Assembly (NCBI RefSeq): GCF_028689785.1
Contig: NZ_JAQVCN010000010.1
Coordinates: forward strand, 28,993-92,992
Length of the DNA stretch: 64,000 nucleotides
Direction: 5' to 3'
Source: Zoogloea sp.
Lineage (GTDB): Bacteria; Pseudomonadota; Gammaproteobacteria; Burkholderiales; Rhodocyclaceae
The notes under the pieces were generated by a model. It was not told the DNA's origin, did no database searches, and was given only the letters and a program-made list of their open reading frames with translations. Numbering within the stretch: the stretch's first letter is position 1; every line of letters starts with the position of its first letter. Below are positions 53,438-63,319 of this stretch, piece by piece. The position numbers and the translations under genes are program-made.

Positions 53438-55120
53438 ATGCTGCGCAAACTCTTCAAGTTCCATGGTGGCGTCAAGCCCCAGACCAACAAAGAACAGTCC
53501 ACCACCACCCCCATAGCCCCTGTGCCCCTTCCGGACAGGCTTGTGATTCCCCTGCATCAATCGGTTGGCGGTCACCCCCGCCCGCTGGTGCAGCCCGGCG
53601 ATCGGGTCTTCAAGGGCCAGCGCATCGGTGGTGCCGACGGCAACCTTTCATCGGCCGTGCATGCATCCACTTCCGGCATCGTCCGTGACGTGCTGCCGGC
53701 GGTAATGCCCCACACCTCCGGCCTTACTACCCTGTCGGTCGTCATCGAACCCGACGGCGAAGATCGCTGGGGCGAGCTCGACCGGATCAACGTTCGTGCC
53801 GCCACTCCCGACGAACTACGTGACTACCTGCGTGACGCGGGTGTGGTGGGCCTGGGCGGTGCCGTCTTCCCCAGCCACCTCAAGCTCAAGCCGGGCAAGG
53901 AAGGCAGCCTCGACACCCTGGTGATCAACGGAGCCGAATGCGAGCCCTTCATCACCTGCGACGACATGCTGATGCGCGAGAGGGCCGCCGACATGCTCAA
54001 GGGCATCAGCGCCATGCGCCACATGCTCCAGGCCCGGGAGGTGCTGATCGGCATCGAGGACAACAAGCCCGAAGCCCTTGCCGCCATCCAGGCCGCCCTC
54101 TCTGCCAGCGGCGAGAAAGGTATCGAGGCCATTGCCATCCCCACCCGCTATCCGGCGGGCGGCGCCAAGCAGCTCATCCGGGTGCTCACCGGCATTGAAG
54201 TTCCCCACGGGCGCCGCTCCACTGATTTCGGCGTGCAGTGCTTCAACGTCGGTACGGCCTACAGCATCCACGACGCCCTTGAGCACGGCCGGCCGCTGCT
54301 CTCCCGGGTTGTCACCGTGGCCGGCAACGTGAAGGCCCCGCGCAACTACGAAGTGCTGATCGGCACACCGATGGACCACGTGGTACGCCTCGCCGGCGCC
54401 CGCCACGACACCGACCGCTACATCATGGGCGGCCCAATGATGGGCGTGCGCATGCCAGCTTTCGACGTGCCAGTCGTCAAGGCCACCAACTGCATCCTGG
54501 TCGGCAGCCCGGCGTTGTTTCCGCCCCCGCCACCGGAAATGCCCTGCATCCGCTGCGGCGAGTGCGCCAAGGCATGCCCGGCCGACCTCGCGCCCTTCGA
54601 GATGTACTGGTTCTCCCGCGCCCGGAACTTCGGCAAGACCCAGGAATACCACCTCTTCGACTGCATCGAATGCGGCTGCTGCAGCTTCGTGTGCCCCTCC
54701 CACATTCCGCTGGTGGACTACTTCCGCTTCTCCAAGAGCGAGATCTGGGCCCGGGAGCGGGAAAAGGAAGCCGCCGACACTGCCCGCGAACGCTTCGAGT
54801 TCAAGAACCTCCGGCAAGAGCGGGAGAAACAAGAAAAGGCCGAAAAGCTCGCCGCCAAGGCAGCCGCCACCCGCGAGAAGGTCGCCGGTGAGACCGCGGC
54901 CCCCGGGGCCGCGCCCGCCGCCAAGCCAGGCGGAGACGACGCCAAGCGCGCCCTGATCGAGGCTGCCATGGAAAAGGCCCGCCAACAGAAGGCGCAGGTC
55001 GCCCCAAAGAACACAGATGTCACCAACCCCGGCGTGCAAGCCGAGATGGCCGCCATCGATGCCCGTCGCGCCGCCCTGGAGCCGCCCACCGAAACCCCAC
55101 CCCCGGCCGGCCAGGCCTGA
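53438..55120 (+). CDS. rsxC: Electron transport complex subunit RsxC (RnfC)
   Basis: This 560-aa soluble subunit binds FMN and NADH and two 4Fe-4S clusters. The N-terminal LFKFHGGVKPQTNK, the NADH/FMN region VGLGGAVFPSHLKL and INGAECEPFITCDD, and the cluster motifs CIRCGECAKACP and CIECGCCSFVCPSH are intact. The C-terminal about 100 residues are a charged, Ala/Lys-rich coiled region. The ATG at 53438 is preferred over the track's GTG at 53399. It follows rsxB by 80 nt. Confidence 0.96.
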   Translation: MLRKLFKFHGGVKPQTNKEQSTTTPIAPVPLPDRLVIPLHQSVGGHPRPLVQPGDRVFKGQRIGGADGNLSSAVHASTSGIVRDVLPAVMPHTSGLTTLSVVIEPDGEDRWGELDRINVRAATPDELRDYLRDAGVVGLGGAVFPSHLKLKPGKEGSLDTLVINGAECEPFITCDDMLMRERAADMLKGISAMRHMLQAREVLIGIEDNKPEALAAIQAALSASGEKGIEAIAIPTRYPAGGAKQLIRVLTGIEVPHGRRSTDFGVQCFNVGTAYSIHDALEHGRPLLSRVVTVAGNVKAPRNYEVLIGTPMDHVVRLAGARHDTDRYIMGGPMMGVRMPAFDVPVVKATNCILVGSPALFPPPPPEMPCIRCGECAKACPADLAPFEMYWFSRARNFGKTQEYHLFDCIECGCCSFVCPSHIPLVDYFRFSKSEIWAREREKEAADTARERFEFKNLRQEREKQEKAEKLAAKAAATREKVAGETAAPGAAPAAKPGGDDAKRALIEAAMEKARQQKAQVAPKNTDVTNPGVQAEMAAIDARRAALEPPTETPPPAGQA

Positions 55121-55142
55121 GCGCGCCGCCTGGAACCCGCCC

Positions 55143-56165
55143 ATGATCAACTCGCCCTACATTCGCAAGCCGGCCAGCGTCCAGAGCGTCATGCTCCAGG
55201 TCCTTCTGGCCCTGGTACCCGGCATCGCCGCCTACGTGTGGTTCTTCGGCGCGGGCATCCTTGTCCAGCTGGCCATCGCCAGCCTCGCCGCCGTGGCTGG
55301 CGAGGCCGCCATGCTGGCCATTCGCGGCAAACCGAAGGCGCTCTTTCTCACTGACCTGTCAGCCATCGTCACCGCCTGGCTGATCGCCCTCACCTTCCCG
55401 CCGATCGCCCCCTGGTGGCTCACCGTCACCGGCACCCTGCTGGCAGTAGTCATCGTCAAGCAGCTTTACGGCGGCCTCGGTCAAAACCCGTTCAACCCGG
55501 CCATGGCCGCCTTCTGCCTGATGATCGTGGCCTACCCGGCGCTGATGTCCCAGTGGCCTGCCGCGGGCCAACTCGATTTCAAGGCCCAGCTCGACCTGAT
55601 CTTCGGCGGCGTCCGCCAGGTGGACGCCATCACCGGCGCAACCCCCCTCGATGCCCTGCGCACAGCCCTGCGCAGCGCCGTCAGCGCCGACTCTGAACTC
55701 CACGGCCTGCGCGCCTCCCAGCTCATGGACGGCCCGGCCTTCGGTGCCCTGGGCGGCAAGGGTGGCGAATGGGTCGCTCTGGGCTACCTGCTGGGCGGCC
55801 TGTGGCTGATCCAGCGGCGCATCATCACCTGGCACATCCCGGCAGCCTTCTGTGGCGCCCTCTTCGTCACCGCCGGCCTGCTGTGGGGCCTGCGCCCCGA
55901 GAGCTTCGCCTCTCCGCTCTTCCACCTGGCCTCCGGCGGCGCCATGCTCGGCGCCTTCTTCATCCTGACCGACCCGGTCTCGGGCGCCACCACCGCCCGC
56001 GGCAAGCTGCTCTTTGCGGCCGGTGCAGCCGTGCTCACCTACGTGATCCGCGCCTTTGGCGCCTATCCGGACGGCATCGCGTTTGCGACCCTGCTGATGA
56101 ACATCCTCGTGCCCATCATCGACATGAAGACCCAGGCACCCGTTTTCGGCCACAAGAAGGACTGA
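55143..56165 (+). CDS. rsxD: Electron transport complex subunit RsxD (RnfD)
   Basis: This 340-aa membrane subunit carries a covalently attached FMN; the flavinylation site is the Thr in VDAITGATPLDALRT. About nine membrane helices surround it, with QLYGGLGQNPFNPAMAAFCL and FFILTDPVSGATTARGKLLFAAGAAVLTYVIR typical of the family. The ATG at 55143 lies 22 nt after rsxC; the track start lies within it. rsxG follows 5 nt downstream. Confidence 0.96.
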   Translation: MINSPYIRKPASVQSVMLQVLLALVPGIAAYVWFFGAGILVQLAIASLAAVAGEAAMLAIRGKPKALFLTDLSAIVTAWLIALTFPPIAPWWLTVTGTLLAVVIVKQLYGGLGQNPFNPAMAAFCLMIVAYPALMSQWPAAGQLDFKAQLDLIFGGVRQVDAITGATPLDALRTALRSAVSADSELHGLRASQLMDGPAFGALGGKGGEWVALGYLLGGLWLIQRRIITWHIPAAFCGALFVTAGLLWGLRPESFASPLFHLASGGAMLGAFFILTDPVSGATTARGKLLFAAGAAVLTYVIRAFGAYPDGIAFATLLMNILVPIIDMKTQAPVFGHKKD

Positions 56166-56170
56166 CGGCC

Positions 56171-56824
56171 ATGAGCGAAACCACTGCCCTCGGCCTTTCC
56201 GCCCGTACCGGCGGGGTTATGGTGGCCTTCACCGTGGTGTTCACGGCGGTGATGGCCTTCACCTACGATGCCACCCGCGAGCAGATCCGGGCTTCGGCGA
56301 CCGAGGAGAAGATGAAACTCATCTCCGAAGTGCTGCCCGGCACCACCTACGATAACGCCCTGCTGGACGACTACGTGCAGCTCGGCCCCACCCGCGAACT
56401 TGGGCTCGATGAAGGCGGCCGTGTCTATCGTGCGCGCAAGGCCGGCCAACCTGCCGCCCTGCTGCTGGAGGCCACCGCCCCCGACGGCTACAGTGGCCGC
56501 ATTGACCTGATCGTCGCCATCAATGCCGACGGCAGCGTGTCCGGCGTGCGCGCCGTCAGCCACCGGGAAACCCCGGGCCTGGGCGACTACATCGACCCGA
56601 AGAAGGACAAGAACAAGAAATCCCCCTGGATCACCCAGTTCGCCGACCTGAAGGCTGCAGACATACCGGCCTGCAAGGTGAAGAAGGACGGCGGGCAGAT
56701 CACCTACCATACCGGCGCCACCATCAGCGCCCGCGCCGTCACCGGTGCCGTGGCCCGCGCAGCCCGCTTTGCGGCCGACAACCAGAACCGCCTGTTCGCC
56801 GCCACGAGCGGCGGCCCCCTCTGA
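56171..56824 (+). CDS. rsxG: Electron transport complex subunit RsxG (RnfG)
   Basis: This 217-aa subunit has one N-terminal membrane helix (GGVMVAFTVVFTAVMAFTY) and a periplasmic FMN domain whose flavinylation motif is ITYHTGATISARAVTGAV. The YSGRIDLIVAINADGSVSGVRAVSHRETPGLGDYI block is characteristic. The ATG at 56171 follows rsxD directly. Its presence with rsxD indicates the full complex including a transmembrane electron path. Confidence 0.96.
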   Translation: MSETTALGLSARTGGVMVAFTVVFTAVMAFTYDATREQIRASATEEKMKLISEVLPGTTYDNALLDDYVQLGPTRELGLDEGGRVYRARKAGQPAALLLEATAPDGYSGRIDLIVAINADGSVSGVRAVSHRETPGLGDYIDPKKDKNKKSPWITQFADLKAADIPACKVKKDGGQITYHTGATISARAVTGAVARAARFAADNQNRLFAATSGGPL

Positions 56825-56837
56825 CGGGAGACCCGCC

Positions 56838-57551
56838 ATGGACTTTCAAGCCCACAAGGACATCGCCTGGAACGGCATCTGGAAGCAGAACACCGGCGTC
56901 GTCCAGATCCTCGGCCTGTGCCCCATCCTCGCCATCAGCACCAACGTGGTCAATGCCGTCAGCCTCGGCCTCGCCACCATCCTGGTCATGGCCCTGGCCA
57001 ACCTGGCCATCTCGGCCCTGCGCAACTTCATCCCCTACGAGATCCGCATCCCGGTCTTCATTCTGATCATCGCGGCCCTCGTCACCGTGGTGGACCTGGC
57101 TTTCAATGCCTATCTCCACGAGCTCTATCTGGTGCTCGGCATCTTCATTCCGCTCATCGTCACCAACTGCATCGTGCTCGCCCGGGTCGAAGCATTTGCC
57201 GCCAAGAACGAACCCGCCGGCTCCACGGTGGACGGCATCGCCATGGGGGTCGGCCTGACCCTGGTGCTCGCCATACTCGGCGCCATGCGTGAGATCGTCG
57301 GCAGCGGCACCCTGTTTTCCGGCATTGAGATGATCTTTCCGGGGGTCGAGGGGCTGACGCTCTTCGGTGACCACTACCCAGGCTTCCTGGTTGCCATCCT
57401 GCCGCCGGGCGCCTTCATCGCCCTGGGCTTCCTGATCGCCGGCCGTAACTGGATCGAAGCCCGCAAGCAGGCCCGCGCCCGCGCCAACCCGCCGGCCCCC
57501 GGCGCGCCGGACACCTCCGCCGAATCGCCGTCACCGGCAGAAGCCGCCTGA
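56838..57551 (+). CDS. rsxE: Electron transport complex subunit RsxE (RnfE)
   Basis: This 237-aa membrane subunit is the RsxA homologue with six helices: WKQNTGVVQILGLCPILAISTNVVNAV and IFIPLIVTNCIVLARVEAFAAKNEP carry the Cys that share an iron-sulfur centre with RsxA. The last 35 residues form a Pro/Ala-rich cytoplasmic tail. The stop overlaps the nth start by one base. GGGAG lies 7 nt before the ATG. Confidence 0.96.
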   Translation: MDFQAHKDIAWNGIWKQNTGVVQILGLCPILAISTNVVNAVSLGLATILVMALANLAISALRNFIPYEIRIPVFILIIAALVTVVDLAFNAYLHELYLVLGIFIPLIVTNCIVLARVEAFAAKNEPAGSTVDGIAMGVGLTLVLAILGAMREIVGSGTLFSGIEMIFPGVEGLTLFGDHYPGFLVAILPPGAFIALGFLIAGRNWIEARKQARARANPPAPGAPDTSAESPSPAEAA

Positions 57552-58192
57552 TGGCCGACATGAAGCTGGCCGCGGTTGCCGAAGCCTTCCGGCGCCTGCG
57601 GGACGCCAACCCCACCCCGACCACCGAACTGGAATACGCCTCGCCTTACCAGTTGCTGGTCGCCGTAGTGCTATCTGCCCAGGCTACCGACAAGGGCGTC
57701 AACATCGCCACCCGAAAGCTCTTTGCCGTTGCCCCCACCCCGGAAGCCATGGTGAGCCTGGGCGAGGCCGGCATAGCCGAACACATCAAGACCATCGGTC
57801 TGTTCCGCAACAAGGCAAAAAACACCCTGGCCCTGTCGCATCAGCTGCTCGAACGGCACGGCGGCACAGTCCCCAACGACCGGGAAGCCCTTGAGGCCCT
57901 GCCCGGGGTTGGCCGCAAGACCGCCAACGTGGTGCTCAACACCATCTTCGGCGAACCTACGATGGCCGTGGACACCCACATCTTCCGCCTCGCCAATCGC
58001 ACCGGCCTGGCCCCCGGCAAGGATGTGCTGGAGGTCGAGAAGCGCCTGCTCCGACGTATCCCCAAGGAATACCTGCGTGACGCCCATCACTGGCTGATCC
58101 TGCACGGCCGCTACGTGTGCGTTGCGCGCAAGCCGCACTGCGGTGAATGCATCATCCGCGACCTGTGCCTGTCCCGGGACAAGACCGACTGA
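57551..58192 (+). CDS. nth: Endonuclease III
   Basis: This 213-aa glycosylase/AP-lyase repairs oxidised pyrimidines. It has the helix-hairpin-helix LPGVGRKTANVVLNT with catalytic Lys, the Asp in AVDTHIFRLANR and the 4Fe-4S loop CVARKPHCGECIIRDLC. It is coupled to rsxE, the usual rsx-nth linkage in gammaproteobacteria and betaproteobacteria. Length is typical. Confidence 0.97.
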   Translation: MADMKLAAVAEAFRRLRDANPTPTTELEYASPYQLLVAVVLSAQATDKGVNIATRKLFAVAPTPEAMVSLGEAGIAEHIKTIGLFRNKAKNTLALSHQLLERHGGTVPNDREALEALPGVGRKTANVVLNTIFGEPTMAVDTHIFRLANRTGLAPGKDVLEVEKRLLRRIPKEYLRDAHHWLILHGRYVCVARKPHCGECIIRDLCLSRDKTD

Positions 58193-58290
58193 GCCGCGGC
58201 TCGAACGTCGCCGCTGCAAGCCGTGCCGACGACACGCCGGCACGCCCCATCCCGATACCCCGAAAGAATTACCCCAAGGAAACCCCCGCC

Positions 58291-58719
58291 ATGTTCGATC
58301 CATCCCGAGACCAGGCCCGCCAGTTCTTCGTCAGCGCCTGGGCCAAGCACCGGAACCGCGAGGTTCTGACCCAGCTCGAGATCATCGCTGCCGATCTGGT
58401 TGCCCATCATCCCGAATACCACGCCCTGCTCGAAGACCCCGAAGCGGTGCTGAAGGACTTCAGCCCGGAGGATGGCCAGATCAACCCCTTCCTGCACCTG
58501 TCCCTGCACCTGGCCATAGAGGAGCAACTTTCCATCAACCAGCCGCCAGGCATCCGGGAAGCCTTCGAGGCCTGCCAGGGCCGTCATGGCGACCGCCACG
58601 CAGCCCTTCACGACGTGCTTGAATGCCTTGGCGAAACCATCTGGAAGGCCCAGCGCGACAAGGCCCCCCTGGACGGCCGCGCCTACGTGGACGCGGTGCG
58701 CAAGCGCGCCGGCCACTGA
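58291..58719 (+). CDS. DUF1841 family protein
   Basis: This 142-aa cytoplasmic protein matches DUF1841, a proteobacterial family of unknown function: MFDPSRDQARQFFVSAWAKHR, LVAHHPEYHALLEDPEAVL, INPFLHLSLHLAIEEQLSIN and RHGDRHAALHDVLECLGETIWKAQR. The His and Glu-rich middle is a possible metal site. CCAAGGAAA lies 10-15 nt before the ATG. hflX begins at the base after the stop. Confidence 0.88.
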   Translation: MFDPSRDQARQFFVSAWAKHRNREVLTQLEIIAADLVAHHPEYHALLEDPEAVLKDFSPEDGQINPFLHLSLHLAIEEQLSINQPPGIREAFEACQGRHGDRHAALHDVLECLGETIWKAQRDKAPLDGRAYVDAVRKRAGH

Positions 58720-60084
58720 ATGCCTACACTCAGCCCCTGCCCACCCGATACGGTCATCCTCCGCATGCAAATGGAAGTCAAAGATCAACCCAGGTACGCC
58801 GTTGTGGCGGCCGTGCAATTGCCCAACGTCACAGACCTGGAGTTCGAAGCCTCACTGACGGAGCTTCGGGAACTTGCCAAGACCCTCGGGCTGCAGGTGG
58901 TTCACACCTTCATCCAGAAGCGCACCAGCTTCGATACCAACGCCTACCTGGGCGTGGGCAAACGCCAGGAGATCCAGACCTACGTCAACGGCGAACACGA
59001 AGCCCTGCCGGGAGGCGGCCTGATCGACGCCATCCTGGTGGATCACGAAATTTCCCCCTCCCAGGCACGCAACCTGGAGGTCGAGGTAGGCTGCGAGGTG
59101 ATGGACCGCACCATGGTCATCCTCGAGATCTTCCACCGCAACGCCCGCTCCCGTGCGGCCCGGGCCCAGGTAGAGATCGCCCGCCTGGGCTACATGGCGC
59201 CACGCCTGCGCGAGATGGCCAAGCTGGCCGGCCCCCAGGGGCGCCAGCGCAGCGGTGTCGGCGGCCGGGGTGCCGGTGAATCCCATACCGAACTCGACCG
59301 CCGCAAGATCCGCGACCGCATTGCCGAGCTGCAGCAGGAAATCGACGCCATGGAGGTCGAGCGCAAGACCCAGCGCGCTCGTCGCCAGGAGCGCCAAGGC
59401 CTCGCCACGGTGGCGCTGGTCGGCTACACCAACGCCGGCAAGTCCACCCTGATGCGGGCCCTCACCGGCAGCGAGGTGCTGGTCGCCAACAAGCTCTTCG
59501 CCACGCTGGATACCACCGTGCGGGTGCTGCACCCTGAAGGCGTGCCCCGGGTGCTGGTCAGCGACACGGTGGGCTTCATCAAGAATCTGCCCCACGGCCT
59601 CGTCGCCTCCTTCAAGTCCACCCTCGACGAGGCCCTGGACGCGTCACTGCTGCTCCACGTGATCGATGCCAGTGACCCGGGCTTCGAGCGCCAGCTCGAA
59701 GTGACCGACGTGGTGCTGGCCGAGATCGGCGCCGATACCCTGCCGCGCATCCGCGTCTTCAACAAGATCGACCACGTGGGCGATGCCACCGCCCAGGCCG
59801 AATGCGAGGCCTCGCTGCGGGCCCGATACCCGGACTGCGTCGTCATGAGCGCACGCCGCCCGGAAGAAGTCTCCGCCCTCCGGGACGTCATCCTCGGTTT
59901 CTTCCAACGGGATCTGGTCGAAGCCGAGCTCTCCCTGCCCTGGTCGGCCCAGCAGCTGCGCGGCGAGATTTATTCCAACTGCCAGGTATTGGAAGAACGT
60001 GCCGATGAAGAAGGCGCCTTCTTCAAGGTACGCGGAGCGGCCGATGTGGTGCAGGGTCTGCAGGACCGCCTCGGCCAGCAGTAG
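58720..60084 (+). CDS. hflX: GTPase HflX
   Basis: This 454-aa ribosome-associated GTPase splits stalled ribosomes under stress. The N-terminal HflX domain (LQVVHTFIQKRTSFDTNAYLGVGKRQEI) precedes a coiled coil (RIAELQQEIDAMEVERKTQRARR) and the G domain with GYTNAGKSTLM near residue 235, DTVGFI and FNKIDHV. The start at 58720 directly follows DUF1841; the ATG at 58765 or 58771 is an alternative giving a shorter N-terminus. It converges on the exporter genes. Confidence 0.96.
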   Translation: MPTLSPCPPDTVILRMQMEVKDQPRYAVVAAVQLPNVTDLEFEASLTELRELAKTLGLQVVHTFIQKRTSFDTNAYLGVGKRQEIQTYVNGEHEALPGGGLIDAILVDHEISPSQARNLEVEVGCEVMDRTMVILEIFHRNARSRAARAQVEIARLGYMAPRLREMAKLAGPQGRQRSGVGGRGAGESHTELDRRKIRDRIAELQQEIDAMEVERKTQRARRQERQGLATVALVGYTNAGKSTLMRALTGSEVLVANKLFATLDTTVRVLHPEGVPRVLVSDTVGFIKNLPHGLVASFKSTLDEALDASLLLHVIDASDPGFERQLEVTDVVLAEIGADTLPRIRVFNKIDHVGDATAQAECEASLRARYPDCVVMSARRPEEVSALRDVILGFFQRDLVEAELSLPWSAQQLRGEIYSNCQVLEERADEEGAFFKVRGAADVVQGLQDRLGQQ

Positions 60085-60093
60085 GCCGGCCAC

Positions 60094-61301
60094 TCATTCG
60101 TGCCGGAGGGCCTCGATGGGGTCCAGGCGGGCAGCCCGCCGGGCCGGCACGTAGCCGAAGATCACACCGATGGCCGCCGAAAAGCCGAAGGACAGCAGGT
60201 TGATCACCGGATCGAAGAGATAAGGCACCTTCATCAGCGCCGCCCCGGCGATGGACGCCAGGCTTGCCAGCCCGATGCCGACCACTCCCCCCAGGGACGA
60301 CAGGGCCACCGCCTCGATCAGGAACTGCAGCAGCACCTCGCCCTCACGGGCACCGATGGCCAGGCGGATGCCGATCTCCCGGGTGCGCTCGGTCACCGAC
60401 ACCAGCATGATGTTCATGATGCCGATGCCCCCCACCAGCAGGCTCACCGCCGCCACCGCCCCAAGCAGGCCGGTGAGGACGCGGGTGGTGCCTGACAGGG
60501 TCTCGGCAATCTGGCGGGTATCCATCACCGAGAAGTCATCGTTGTCACCCGGGCTGACGTGACGCCGCTCACGCATCAGCCAGGTCACCTCGTTCTTGGC
60601 CGCATCGATGGAGGCCCCGTCCCGCACCGAGATCATCAGGCTGCCTACATCCACCGAGCCGGTGAGCCGCCGCTGCAGGGTGCGCAGGGGCATCACCACC
60701 AGGTCATCCTGATCGTTGCCCATGGTGGACTGCCCTTTTGAGGCCAGCAGGCCGATCACCTCGCAGGAAAACTGCTTCACCCTGAGCTGCTGGCCGACGA
60801 CATCAAAGCCGCCGAAGAGCTCCTTGCGCACCGTCTCACCGATCACACACACGGCAGCGCCGGCCCTTTCTTCGGCTTCGTTGAAGATGCGGCCGCTGGC
60901 GAGCTGCCATTTGCCTGTGGCAAACCAGTCGGCGCTGCTGCCAGTGACGCTACTCGACCAGTTGCGCGCCATGGCCACCAGGGTGACGCTCTTGCCGCTG
61001 ACCGGTACCACGGCGGCAAGCCCGCTCACCTGGCTGCGCAGGGCATCGGCGTCAGCCACGCGGAAGCTGGCCGCCCCCGCCGAATCCCGGCCAGGGCCCA
61101 GCTGCTGGCCGGGCCGGACAATCAACAGATTGCTGCCCAGGCTGGAGATCTGATCGGATATGGAGCGGGTCGCCCCATTGCCCAGCGTCACCATGGTGAT
61201 CACTGCAGAAACGCCAATGACGATGCCCAGGATGGTCAGGAAGGAGCGCATCAGCTTGCGGCGGATCTCGCGCAGGGCGAGCAGGACTGCGTTCCACAGC
61301 A

Positions 61302-61305
<4 letters not shown>
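60094..61305 (-). CDS. MacB-like ABC transporter permease
   Basis: This 403-aa protein is the membrane half of a MacB-type exporter. Its first helix (LALREIRRKLMRSFLTILGIVIGVSAVITMVTLG) precedes a large periplasmic domain, then three helices (LLGAVAAVSLLVGGIGIMNIMLVSVTERTREIGIRLAIGA and following). In E. coli MacB this region is fused to the ATPase; here the ATPase is a separate gene overlapping by 4 nt. With the adaptor and outer-membrane channel it should form a tripartite exporter of macrolides, peptides or siderophore-like compounds. Confidence 0.93.
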
Positions 61306-62017
<712 letters not shown>

Positions 62018-62021
<4 letters not shown>

Positions 62022-63319
62022 TTCCCGGCCACCAGCGCCTCGACAATCAATTCCGTACCCGGCTGCAGGGCTGCCTCACCTTCCACCGCACGCACTTCAG
62101 AGACCTGACCATTGCTGCCCAGCACTTTCACCCGCAAGGGCTGAGCCTGACCATCGCGCAACTGCCAGACAGTCCGTGTGCCGTCTCTGGCCGCCACCTC
62201 GGAAGCGGCTTTGGGTGGCGGGGCTGGCGGGCGCGGCATCAAGCTGGCAAGCAGACTGCGCCGGGCGGCCACCTGGTTTGCCGGTGGCGAGAAGCGCAGG
62301 GCCGCATTGGGCACCAGCAGCACGCCCTCGCGCCGCGCCGTGGTGATTTCAGCGGTGGCCGTCATGCCCGGGCGCAGCATCAACGCATCGTTCTTCACTT
62401 CAAGGATGGTCAAATAGGAGACCACCTGATCCTTGGTCTGGGAACCCCACCCCACCCGGACGACCCGCGCCGGAAACGTCTCCCCTGGCCAGGCATCCAC
62501 ATGGAAGCGCGCCGCCTGCCCCTCCTTCACCTTACCCACATCAGCCTCGTCCACATCCACCTGCAGCTCCATACGCCGCAGGTCTTCAGCCAGGGTGAAC
62601 AGCACTGGCGCCGTCATGGCTGCCGCCACCGTCTGGCCCGGCTCCACCTTGCGGGTGAGGACAATGCCATCGATGGGGGAATGGATGATGGTCTTGGACA
62701 GGCTGATCTCCTGGGTGCTGAGGGCCGCCGTGGCCGATACTACGGCTGCGCGTGCGGCCCCCTGATCGGCAACGGCCCGCAAGGATGACGCCTCGCCGGC
62801 ATCCAGCTCAGCCCGGGACGGGACCTTGCCACCCGACAGGCGGGCCACCTCCTTCAGGCGCCCCAGGGTGGCAGCCGTCTCCGCCACGGTCGCATCCGCC
62901 TGGTGCAGACGGGCCCGGGCCGAGACCAGATCGGCGCGGGCTTGACGCACCTGATCCTTCAGTCTGGAGGGGTCAAGCCGGGCAATCACCTGGCCCTTGC
63001 GTACCCGGTCATTCACGTCCACCAGCACCGACTCGACAATGCCTGACAGCTCGCTGCCTACATCAACGGAGTTGGTGGGCTGCAGATTGCCATTGGCCGA
63101 CACGCTGATCACCAGATCACCCGTATACGCAGCGGCCGTGCGGTAGCGCGGAGTGTCGCCCGTACCATCACCACCCAGCAGGCTGAAAAGCACCAGGCAC
63201 AACAACACAGTGGCCGCGCCAAGCACCACCAGCCGGGGCCGATGCCCCCAGCGTGGCTTGGTGCCGTCGCCAACGAGTTTGCGGAGCGCCTCCGTCGATG
63301 GGGGCTCAAGAATGCTCAT
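62018..63319 (-). CDS. MacA-like periplasmic adaptor
   Basis: This 433-aa membrane-fusion protein has one N-terminal membrane helix (LVVLGAATVLLCLVLFSLLGG), a lipoyl domain (DLVISVSANGNLQPTNSVDVGSELSGIVESVLVDVNDRVRKGQVIARLD), an alpha-helical hairpin (about 115-200), and beta-barrel domains with AAAMTAPVLFTLAEDLRRMELQVDVDEADVGKV. It links the permease to the outer-membrane channel. Its start overlaps the end of the channel gene by 14 nt. Confidence 0.93.
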